Made by a program: the position numbers and the translations under genes. Below are positions 1-6,081 of a stretch of DNA of 64,000 nt, piece by piece; the stretch's first letter is position 1; each line of letters opens with the position of its first letter. This DNA is from a virus. The stretch spans positions 59,689 through 123,688 of the IMG/VR virus record IMGVR_UViG_3300032116_015003; one strand, 5' to 3'. The notes under the pieces are model-generated. The model had not been told where the DNA came from and made no database searches. It worked only from the letters and a program-made list of their open reading frames with translations.

Positions 1-215
1 CACCAACCGGAAAAGTAGTTGGTTTTACTATAAAAAATTTAGATAATGAATTTTCAGATTATACTGAAACCATAATGTCTATAGCTGAATGCGTAGATAA
101 AACCGATAACGAAATATGTCAACTTGCATATTTAAAAATAAAATTACAAATTGAAAATATTATTAATAAATTGAATACACGATCTACTATTTTAGGTAGT
201 GAATTTGTGCCTTAA
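1..215 (+). CDS. C-terminal fragment of an unknown protein
   Basis: The reading frame is open from position 3 to the TAA at 213-215 and gives about 70 residues; the start lies outside the window. The visible part begins PTGKVVGFTIKNLDNE and ends TRSTILGSEFVP. It contains a Lys/Ile/Asn-rich segment that could be helical. No family is recognised. It ends 7 nt before the glycosyltransferase that follows, so the two probably share a transcript. Confidence 0.6.
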   Translation, partial: PTGKVVGFTIKNLDNEFSDYTETIMSIAECVDKTDNEICQLAYLKIKLQIENIINKLNTRSTILGSEFVP

Positions 216-222
216 AATATAA

Positions 223-1245
223 ATGAAACACGTTACAATTTCCAGTGTATATAATTTTGAATCTGGCTATAATGTATTATTAAAAGGGTTATTAGATAAT
301 TTACCAAAAAATAATTATTCAATAAGACCTCGTTCTTATAGCAAAGTTACTTCTGATTTTCAACGATATTTTGAAAATGTTGTTTATCGAAAAGAAGATT
401 GTAATTTATTATTGTTGCCGCCGTGCAATCAAATAGATAGCGTTCATCCATTATTTAATATAGTACCGGCAAAAAACACTATTTTTTTTACAATGTGGGA
501 GAGTAGTAGATTTACTGATATTTTTATAGATAAATCAAATACTATGCAGGCAATGATTGTTCCGAATAAATGGAACAAGCAATCATTAGAATTACAGGGA
601 TGTAACGTACCGATTCATATAGTTCCGTTGTTTATAGATGATAAAGTATTTAATTATCAAGAGCCGATTGTTCAAAATAAATTTATTTTTGGAACAGCAA
701 ATGACGATCCGCGCAAACGAGTAAATGAAACAATTAAATGTTTTATTAAAGCATTTCCAAAAGAAAAGGATGTTGTTTTGAAAGTTAAACTTTCAAAAAA
801 TTCTATTATAAATAAGTTTACAGACGATAGAATAAAAATTATAACAGACAGTTACAGTCAACGTCAATTGGTTGATTTTTATGCGTCTTTAAATGTGTTT
901 GTTAGTGGAGTTAGTTCAGAAGGATGGGGTTTACATCAACATGAGAGTATGGCATGTGGTAGACCTGTAATTGCTGCTTGTTATGCCGGGCTGGCAGAAT
1001 TTATGACAGAAGAAAATAGTTTTTGTTTAAAATATAACGAAGTGCCAAGTACAGATTATTGGGAAACCCCCGGCGGCAAATGGTCAAAATATGATGAAGA
1101 TCACATGATCGAAACTATGCGATATTGTTATAATAATTCATCGTCTGTTTTCCAAAAAGGAATTATTGCTAGTGAAAATGTTTCGCGTTTCAATGTGGCA
1201 AATTTTATAAGTGATATTTCTTCAGTAATTAATATTTATACTTAA
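223..1245 (+). CDS. Glycosyltransferase, GT-B fold (GT4-like)
   Basis: The 340-residue protein resembles retaining GT4-type glycosyltransferases, which move a sugar from a nucleotide-sugar donor. The C-terminal donor-binding half is clear: a core around GTANDDPRKR (near residue 153) and the E-x7-E-type signature in GWGLHQHESMACGRPVI (about 234-250), followed by a Gly-rich AGLAEF turn. The N-terminal half opens with a hydrophobic strand (HVTISSVYNFESGYN) where family members have a Gly-rich acceptor-side loop. It is cotranscribed with the fragment upstream and converges on another glycosyltransferase. The acceptor is unknown. The related proteins at 45441 and 47494 show that the phage uses this fold several times. 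Confidence 0.85.
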   Translation: MKHVTISSVYNFESGYNVLLKGLLDNLPKNNYSIRPRSYSKVTSDFQRYFENVVYRKEDCNLLLLPPCNQIDSVHPLFNIVPAKNTIFFTMWESSRFTDIFIDKSNTMQAMIVPNKWNKQSLELQGCNVPIHIVPLFIDDKVFNYQEPIVQNKFIFGTANDDPRKRVNETIKCFIKAFPKEKDVVLKVKLSKNSIINKFTDDRIKIITDSYSQRQLVDFYASLNVFVSGVSSEGWGLHQHESMACGRPVIAACYAGLAEFMTEENSFCLKYNEVPSTDYWETPGGKWSKYDEDHMIETMRYCYNNSSSVFQKGIIASENVSRFNVANFISDISSVINIYT

Positions 1246-1289
1246 TAATATATTATTGAGCGTTATTTAACAAGTAGATTGAATTTGAA

Positions 1290-1946
1290 TCAATTAATTA
1301 ATACTCTTGTTTTTTCGTGCCCTACAACAACAGTCGGATCGACATATAAACTATATCCATTTCTAATTATCGATCTGCAAAATGCAACATCTTCCATTGT
1401 AAAATCTTTTAAATTATTTCCGATGTTAACAAATTCAGGCCGAAACCAAGGATATTCAATAGATTCGGTTACTCCTTTTTTTATCAACATGAACCCCATT
1501 CCAGTATAATGAACTTGAATCAAGTCTTTTTTATTTTCTATATCATGTGGTTGTAGAAATTTAAAATATCCATGTTGTAAAAAATATGACTCATCCCAAT
1601 TTTTGACCGTGGCATAGTTTAATCCATCTTCCATTAAATAAAGACCACTAACTACATCCTGTTTTCTATTCAACAAAGTTTTGAATTGCTCTACTGTAAA
1701 TATTATATCACTATCGATCCACATTATATAATCATAATCTAATTGCCCGTTATATGGTTTTTGTAAAGTTCCATTTAGAATATTTCCACCTAAACACATG
1801 TTTCTGACATAATAAATGTTACAACTATAATATTGTTGTAAACTAACACTAATTCCATTATTTATACACCACGCTAATAATTCCGACCAGCATCTTAAAA
1901 AGCGTCCACTAAAACTTTTTCCCGGCAAACAAAAAACAATTTTCAT
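1290..1946 (-). CDS. Glycosyltransferase, GT-A fold
   Basis: The 218-residue protein probably transfers a sugar from a nucleotide-sugar donor using a metal bound by a DxD motif. That motif is MWIDSDIIF, with the aspartates at about residues 78 and 80. A later segment, TMEDVAFCRSI, resembles the acidic base region of GT-A enzymes, and VGHEK near the end could supply the metal-binding histidine. I chose the ATG at 1946 (MKIVFCLPGKSFSG) because the 16 upstream codons of the longer frame are AT-rich low-complexity sequence. It converges with the GT4-like gene and diverges from the gene at 2036. The donor and acceptor are unknown. Confidence 0.8.
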   Translation of the reverse strand: MKIVFCLPGKSFSGRFLRCWSELLAWCINNGISVSLQQYYSCNIYYVRNMCLGGNILNGTLQKPYNGQLDYDYIMWIDSDIIFTVEQFKTLLNRKQDVVSGLYLMEDGLNYATVKNWDESYFLQHGYFKFLQPHDIENKKDLIQVHYTGMGFMLIKKGVTESIEYPWFRPEFVNIGNNLKDFTMEDVAFCRSIIRNGYSLYVDPTVVVGHEKTRVLIN

Positions 1947-1971
1947 AAATAAAATAAAACAAATTCTGTAT

Positions 1972-1985
1972 ATACATATATGTAT
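1972..1985. promoter_or_regulatory. Perfect 14-bp palindrome in a divergent intergenic region
   Basis: ATACATATATGTAT is its own reverse complement. It lies in the 89-bp gap between divergent genes starting at 1946 (-) and 2036 (+). A second hairpin (AACGAAT/ATTCGTT, 1994-2013) follows. It resembles the tandem ATACGTAT boxes at 49318-49333 and might be an operator for the same regulator. In such AT-rich DNA, chance is a real alternative. Confidence 0.3.
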
Positions 1986-2035
1986 GTATATCAAACGAAT
2001 TATTTTATTCGTTACAACAATAACTAGTTAAACAT

Positions 2036-2311
2036 ATGGCAGAACCAATCAAGTTACAAGAATCAGAGATGTTATCATTACAAACTATTCAATCACGATA
2101 CCAAGAAAAGGTATTCCAATTTGGCCAATTTTATTTGGAACGAATTGCATTGGATGAAAAAATCAAAAATCTAGCCGACGCTGAAAATAAAGCGAAGGAA
2201 GAATTTTCTGTAATTCAGCAAGATGAACAAAAGTGGATGAATGATATTGCATCTAAATACGGAGACGGAAATCTTTCTTTGAAAGATGGTACATTCACTC
2301 CAAAATCATAA
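2036..2311 (+). CDS. Small coiled-coil protein of unknown function
   Basis: The 91-residue, charged protein is predicted to be almost wholly helical. The stretch from about residue 20 to 70 has heptad-like spacing of Leu/Ile/Phe among Glu, Lys and Gln, which suggests a coiled coil. It starts MAEPIKLQESEM and ends KDGTFTPKS. It has its own strong terminator just downstream and lies at the edge of the late module, so a virion or assembly role is possible. I recognise no family. The length and regular composition make a real gene likely. Confidence 0.7.
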   Translation: MAEPIKLQESEMLSLQTIQSRYQEKVFQFGQFYLERIALDEKIKNLADAENKAKEEFSVIQQDEQKWMNDIASKYGDGNLSLKDGTFTPKS

Positions 2312-2342
2312 ACAATCTGTAGTAATAAATTTGTTATATTTC

Positions 2343-2378
2343 AAAACCACATAATATATTATGTGGTTTTTTGTTTTT
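2343..2378 (+). terminator. Intrinsic terminator after the coiled-coil gene
   Basis: A perfect 28-bp palindrome (AAAACCACATAATA and its complement, 2343-2370) is followed by TTGTTTTT. It lies 32 nt after the stop of the preceding gene. Confidence 0.85.
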
Positions 2379-2394
2379 ACAATTTACAATATAA

Positions 2395-2401
2395 TATTTA
2401 T
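2395..2401 (+). promoter_or_regulatory. TATTTAT motif, putative late promoter element
   Basis: TATTTAT lies 7 nt before the ATG at 2408, just after a terminator. It is one of nine such sites found shortly before plus-strand starts in this window. Confidence 0.3.
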
Positions 2402-2407
2402 TAATAT

Positions 2408-2599
2408 ATGAATATTTATGAAACTTATGATGATAATAATCTAAATCATGTAGAAAATGGTCCCGATTATGGTCAAACTTATATGGGTTCAAAAATGACT
2501 ATATTAGCATGGAATATTGAAAATTCATTTGAATTTGAATATTATGATAATTTCAGTTCCAATCAAATTGTTATAGAACCACTTATTTCAATTGATTAA
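2408..2599 (+). CDS. Small acidic hypothetical protein
   Basis: The 63-residue acidic protein is rich in Asn, Tyr, Asp and Glu (MNIYETYDDNNLNHVENG at the start). It has no membrane segment, cysteine or recognisable motif. It lies alone between the terminator at 2343 and the promoter at 2592, with the TATTTAT motif directly upstream, which argues that it is expressed late. No function can be given. Confidence 0.5.
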   Translation: MNIYETYDDNNLNHVENGPDYGQTYMGSKMTILAWNIENSFEFEYYDNFSSNQIVIEPLISID

Positions 2600-2620
2600 A
2601 ATTAATATGTACGTTATAGT
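2592..2620 (+). promoter_or_regulatory. Sigma70-like promoter TTGATT-17-TATAGT
   Basis: TTGATT (2592-2597) and TATAGT (2615-2620) are separated by 17 nt. A second TATAGT occurs at 2638-2643. The -10 box lies inside an inverted repeat, TATGTAC/GTACATA, which could be an operator. It would serve the HAD and nucleotidyltransferase pair. Confidence 0.5.
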
Positions 2621-2685
2621 GATGTACATATACTTATTATAGTGGGTGTGTCAAGTTTATTCACGCACAATTCGTTTTTTTATTT

Positions 2686-3270
2686 ATGATCTATCTACAG
2701 GATATTTTAAAAGAAGTTACAGATGCTAATTTATTGGAACAAGACTTGAGTCGTATTATATATGTTGATTTGGACGGTGTTCTGGTTGATTTTGATGGGG
2801 GCTTCAAATCCATATCAGGTGGAGTTGATAAATTTGATTATATTAAACAAAACGGTGTGGATAAGTTATGGAAATTAATAAACTCACATGGACAAGAATG
2901 GTGGGAAACTTTAAATTGGATGCCCGATGGAACAAAATTATGGTCGGCAATTTCAAATAAAAATGTCAAGATACTTACTAGTGGAAGCACTCGCAACACA
3001 GGAACAATGGCTATCAATGGGAAAAAGAAATGGGTTGCGGCTCACTTGGGTCAGATTGAAACAATCGTAGTAAATAACAGTCATGAGAAACAAAACTATG
3101 CACGTCCCGGTGACATTTTAATAGACGATTTATACAGCAATATCAGTGAATGGATTGCAAAAAAAGGAATTGGTATTTTGCATCGTAATGCAGAAGAATC
3201 AATCAATAAATTAAATGACGTTATAAATACTCAAACTGAAACTTATGGTTATAGTTGGTCAAACGTATGA
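2686..3270 (+). CDS. HAD-superfamily phosphatase (5'-nucleotidase-like)
   Basis: The 194-residue protein carries HAD motif I, DLDGVLVDFD, at about residues 28-37, with the nucleophile and the acid two residues later. Motif II is probably ILTSGS (around 97-102) and motif III/IV is DILIDDLYSN near residue 145. The layout and size fit the C-type 5'(3')-deoxyribonucleotidase group, so it may dephosphorylate nucleotides. The first 20 residues, MIYLQDILKEVTDANLLEQD, precede the enzyme core and resemble the N-terminus of the unrelated protein at 4611; both contain LLEQD. That extra piece could be a capsid-targeting tag. The stop overlaps the next start (ATGA). Confidence 0.75.
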   Translation: MIYLQDILKEVTDANLLEQDLSRIIYVDLDGVLVDFDGGFKSISGGVDKFDYIKQNGVDKLWKLINSHGQEWWETLNWMPDGTKLWSAISNKNVKILTSGSTRNTGTMAINGKKKWVAAHLGQIETIVVNNSHEKQNYARPGDILIDDLYSNISEWIAKKGIGILHRNAEESINKLNDVINTQTETYGYSWSNV

Positions 3271-3971
3271 AAATAAGAATTTATAACAACACTCTGAATC
3301 CTGATCTTTGGCAAGACATCAATACATTAAAGCCCGAAGTCAGAGAATCTTTATTAAAAATAGCACAAGATTTTTATACTGACACCGAATTGACTGCACC
3401 AATTAAAGATATTTACATGCTAGGTAGCAGTGCCAATTATAATTGGAGTCCAACAAGCGACATTGATTTGCATGTGGTTGTTGATTTTAAAAAAATCAAC
3501 AGTGATGTTGATTTAACTAAGCAATTAGTAGACGCTCTAAAAGCAAATTGGAACAAAAGTCACAACGTAACTATCAAGAACCGTAGAGTTGAGGTGTATA
3601 TTCAAGATGTTAATGAGAGAAATCGTTCTACAGGCGTGTATAGTGTATTGAACAACAAATGGGTGTTGATGCCACAGAAAATTAGAGTGGTATTAGATAA
3701 CAAATTGATTCAACAGAAATATACAAACATGGTATTGCAAATTAAATCGGCAATAAAAGAGCAAAATTTAGATAAACTCAAGAATGTACTCAAATTATTA
3801 TACAATATGAGAGAAGCTGGATTGAGTAAAACTGGAGAGTACAGTGCGGAAAATATCGTATTTAAAACATTGAGAAGCAGAGGATTTGTAGATCAATTAA
3901 AAAATACAATAAATAAACTATATGATTCTCAAGTTTCAGTCAAACAAGAAGATATAAAAAATAATAAATAA
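3267..3971 (+). CDS. Polymerase-beta-fold nucleotidyltransferase
   Basis: The 234-residue protein has the minimal nucleotidyltransferase signature: GSS at about residues 53-55 and DID at 65-67 (in SPTSDIDLHVVVDF), with a probable third carboxylate in VEVYIQDV. Proteins of this fold transfer a nucleotide or phosphoryl group to a protein, RNA or small molecule; the substrate here is unknown. I chose the ATG at 3267, which overlaps the previous stop as ATGA, over the TTG at 3255. Its pairing with the HAD phosphatase suggests an add/remove nucleotide cycle, but that is inference. The C-terminal third is Lys-rich and helical. Confidence 0.75.
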   Translation: MKIRIYNNTLNPDLWQDINTLKPEVRESLLKIAQDFYTDTELTAPIKDIYMLGSSANYNWSPTSDIDLHVVVDFKKINSDVDLTKQLVDALKANWNKSHNVTIKNRRVEVYIQDVNERNRSTGVYSVLNNKWVLMPQKIRVVLDNKLIQQKYTNMVLQIKSAIKEQNLDKLKNVLKLLYNMREAGLSKTGEYSAENIVFKTLRSRGFVDQLKNTINKLYDSQVSVKQEDIKNNK

Positions 3972-3995
3972 TTTGTAAAAAAGCATTTTTTTAAA

Positions 3996-4003
3996 TATTT
4001 ATA
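3996..4003 (+). promoter_or_regulatory. TATTTATA motif before the tail tube gene
   Basis: TATTTATA lies 36 nt before the tail tube ATG. This is the clearest late structural gene in the window, so the site is the best anchor for the proposed late motif. Confidence 0.4.
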
Positions 4004-4038
4004 CATATAGAACAATAGAATAATAAGGACAACATACT

Positions 4039-4530
4039 ATGGCAGATCTACTTAATTCAAACGAAATCTTTTTCACAAGTTTTGAACCAAAAGTCAAAAA
4101 TCGCTTTATCCTTTATATGGATGGCATCCCGAGCTTTTTGATTTACAAATTTAAACGTCCAACAGTAAAGAGCGAAAAGAAAGTATTGGACCACATCAAC
4201 ATTCAACGTTATTACAAGGGTAAAACCACTTGGGAAGAACTTACTATGGAATTGTATGATCCAATTGTACCAAGCGGTGCCCAAGCCGTAATGGAATGGG
4301 TACGTTTATCACACGAATCTGTAACAGGCCGCGATGGTTATGCAGATTTTTATAAAAAAGATTTAACAGTTAACGTATTGGGACCAGTTGGTGATAAGGT
4401 CGAAGAATGGAAGTTAGTTGGTGCATTCATTACCAGTGCTGATTTTGGTGAATTGGACTGGAAAGATACCGGTGAACATTTGAGCGTCAATCTTACGCTC
4501 TCGGTTGACTATTGTGTTCTTCAATATTAA
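4039..4530 (+). CDS. 19: Tail tube protein (T4 gp19-like)
   Basis: The 163-residue protein has the size and sequence style of T4 gp19. It polymerises as hexameric rings to form the inner tube of the contractile tail. Typical segments are NRFILYMDGIPSFLIYKFKRP near residues 22-42, the tryptophan-containing TTWEELTMELYDPI, and the C-terminal LVGAFITSADFGELDW followed by a beta-rich end. An AAGGA lies upstream and a strong terminator follows, so the gene forms its own unit and is probably highly expressed. The sheath gene is expected before this window but is not seen here. Confidence 0.92.
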   Translation: MADLLNSNEIFFTSFEPKVKNRFILYMDGIPSFLIYKFKRPTVKSEKKVLDHINIQRYYKGKTTWEELTMELYDPIVPSGAQAVMEWVRLSHESVTGRDGYADFYKKDLTVNVLGPVGDKVEEWKLVGAFITSADFGELDWKDTGEHLSVNLTLSVDYCVLQY

Positions 4531-4557
4531 TTTACTGCTGTTCTTTGTTCTATTGTA

Positions 4558-4590
4558 AATCCTCTTGACAAAATCAAGAGGATTTTTTGT
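4558..4590 (+). terminator. Intrinsic terminator after tail tube gene
   Basis: AATCCTCTTGA and its exact complement enclose the loop CAAAA, followed by a T-rich run (TTTTGTTTTG). Confidence 0.9.
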
Positions 4591-4597
4591 TTTGTAC

Positions 4598-4604
4598 TAT
4601 TTAT
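4598..4604 (+). promoter_or_regulatory. TATTTAT motif, putative late promoter element
   Basis: It lies 6 nt before the ATG at 4611 and directly after the tail tube terminator, so the next gene needs a promoter close to this point. Confidence 0.35.
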
Positions 4605-4610
4605 TACTAT

Positions 4611-4943
4611 ATGAAAATAACTCGCAATTATTTAAAATCTATAATTCAAGAATGTTTGAATGAAATTTTGTTGGAACAGGATGTAACCAAAGATCCAAAA
4701 GTTGCTGCTGCCAACGCTATTGTTGCCGCTGCCAAAGTAAAAGTGGCAGATGAAAAAAATAAATATTATAATGATCAAATTAAAAAAGCAAGCGAAGAAG
4801 AGCGTAATGCAGAACCGGATAAAAAAAATGATGTTCGTAATAAAATTAAAGATTTGAAGGATAAACAAAATGCAGCTAAATCTGAAAAACGAACTGCTAA
4901 TTTAGAAAAATCACAAGCATTTGCCGCAAAAAGTGGAAAATAA
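4611..4943 (+). CDS. Small Lys/Glu-rich virion-type protein with tag-like N-terminus
   Basis: The 110-residue protein is highly charged and helical: Ala/Lys/Glu/Asp-rich from residue 25 to the end (KKASEEERNAEPDKKND). It has no hydrophobic core, like phage internal or scaffold proteins. The first 24 residues (MKITRNYLKSIIQECLNEIL, then LEQD) form an amphipathic helix ending in LLEQD, which matches the N-terminus of the HAD protein at 2686. I infer a packaging or targeting tag, by analogy with the T4 internal-protein leader that is cut at L-x-E. The ATG at 4611 is chosen because the longer frame starts inside the terminator's T-run. Confidence 0.65.
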   Translation: MKITRNYLKSIIQECLNEILLEQDVTKDPKVAAANAIVAAAKVKVADEKNKYYNDQIKKASEEERNAEPDKKNDVRNKIKDLKDKQNAAKSEKRTANLEKSQAFAAKSGK

Positions 4944-4990
4944 AATATCTAAAAATTTAAAGTATAGCATATGTATTGTTATAAAATGTT

Positions 4991-5827
4991 ATGAGTGACG
5001 AAATTATTCCAATTACAAGACCATCTAGCGCAGGACCAACACCACAAGCACCTGTGGCTAAAACTGAAACCAAATATCCTACTGAAATTGTAGAATTGCC
5101 GAGCAAAGGTTATTTTTATGCACCTGATGATCCACTTAGTAAGGGATCTGTTGAATTGAAAATGATGACGGCAAAAGAAGAAGATATTCTTACCAATGAA
5201 TCTTTTATCAAAAAAGGAATTGTATTGGATAGACTATTAGAATCTCTGATTGTAGACAAAAACATCAAAATAGATAATTTACTTACAGGTGATAAAAATG
5301 CATTGTTTATTGCCGCTCGTCGTTTGGCATATGGCGATAGTTATGGTCCAGTAGAAGTAACATGTAATTCTTGCAGAGAAAAGTGTGATGTTACAATTGA
5401 TTTGAATGAAATCAAAACCAAGGAATATGATTTTAGCACCAAACAAAAAGGATTAAATTTCTTTGAGTTTGTTCTTCCTTATGCAAAGCGTGTATTGAAA
5501 GTAAAAATTCTCAGCAACAAAGATGATGTTGAAATTGAAAATGAATTAAAAGGTCTTGCTAAAATTGGTAAAAGCAGTAGTGAAGTAACTACTCGTTTAA
5601 AGCATGTTATTGTATCAGTTGATGGTAATAATGACAAATCATACATTCGTCAATTTGTTGACAATGAGTTGTTATCAAGAGATAGCATAGAACTTCGTAA
5701 ATTCATTCGATCTATGTCACCTGATATCGATTTGAATTTCAACTTTACTTGTGAACATTGTCAGGCTGAAGAAAGAGTAGGTGTACCAATGACGGTACAA
5801 TTTTTTTGGCCTGAATCTGGATTATAA
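4991..5827 (+). CDS. 26: Baseplate/tail assembly protein (T4 gp26-like)
   Basis: The 278-residue protein fits the T4 baseplate gp26 family (PF12322-type). In T4 this protein is needed for assembly of the baseplate hub. After a Pro-rich leader comes the conserved start YPTEIVELPSKGYFY (about 29-43). Two CxxC pairs, C125/C128 with C132 nearby and C254/C257, could bind zinc. It ends in FFWPESGL. A second frame continues past its stop, with a run of seven T at 5801-5807 just before the end. It lies directly before the tape measure gene, the position where many phages encode a tail assembly chaperone pair made by frameshifting. Confidence 0.8.
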   Translation: MSDEIIPITRPSSAGPTPQAPVAKTETKYPTEIVELPSKGYFYAPDDPLSKGSVELKMMTAKEEDILTNESFIKKGIVLDRLLESLIVDKNIKIDNLLTGDKNALFIAARRLAYGDSYGPVEVTCNSCREKCDVTIDLNEIKTKEYDFSTKQKGLNFFEFVLPYAKRVLKVKILSNKDDVEIENELKGLAKIGKSSSEVTTRLKHVIVSVDGNNDKSYIRQFVDNELLSRDSIELRKFIRSMSPDIDLNFNFTCEHCQAEERVGVPMTVQFFWPESGL

Positions 5828-6029
5828 GCTTCATATTCACAAACAATTGTTTGAGTTGGCATATTATGGTCATCTTTGTGATTTGACCACAGGATATCAT
5901 TTACCTGTATATCTTCGCAATTATTATTATAAATTGCTTGTTGATGCCAAAACAAAAGAAGCAGAGTCTTACGAAAACAAGGGAGAGACACCAAAACAGA
6001 TCTCCAAACCAAATATTAATAGTCGTTAA
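5793..6029 (+). CDS. Probable frameshift extension of the gp26-like protein
   Basis: This frame is open from 5793 to the TAA at 6027-6029, in the +1 (equivalently -2) phase relative to the gp26-like gene. It has no ATG at all; the only near-usable start is a TTG at 5847, with no ribosome binding site. The encoded peptide is clearly protein-like: YKLHIHKQLFELAYYGHL, then TTGYHLPVYLRNYYYKLL. A shift at the T-run 5801-5807 would fuse it to the gp26-like protein within the last seven residues. By position, before the tape measure gene, it would be the longer form of a G/GT-type tail chaperone. In T4 the comparable slot holds gene 51. Confidence 0.6.
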   Translation, partial: RYNFFGLNLDYKLHIHKQLFELAYYGHLCDLTTGYHLPVYLRNYYYKLLVDAKTKEAESYENKGETPKQISKPNINSR

Positions 6030-6054
6030 TTTTGTAAAAATAAAGTTAATGCCA

Positions 6055-6062
6055 TATTTATA
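6055..6062 (+). promoter_or_regulatory. TATTTATA motif before the tape measure gene
   Basis: TATTTATA lies 19 nt before the ATG at 6082, after the end of the frameshift frame. Confidence 0.35.
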
Positions 6063-6081
6063 TCTATACAATCACTAATTT

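Noticed and set aside
1233-1240. TATTTATA copy at the end of the first glycosyltransferase gene.
   Set aside because: It would read into a convergent gene on the wrong strand. It shows that single copies of this A/T motif occur by chance.
1279-1509. A 76-residue plus-strand frame between the first two glycosyltransferases.
   Set aside because: It lies antisense in the GT-A gene, which has a clear DxD motif and family layout.
2681-2687. TATTTAT overlapping the start of the HAD gene.
   Set aside because: The motif contains the start codon itself, so it cannot act as the promoter for that gene.
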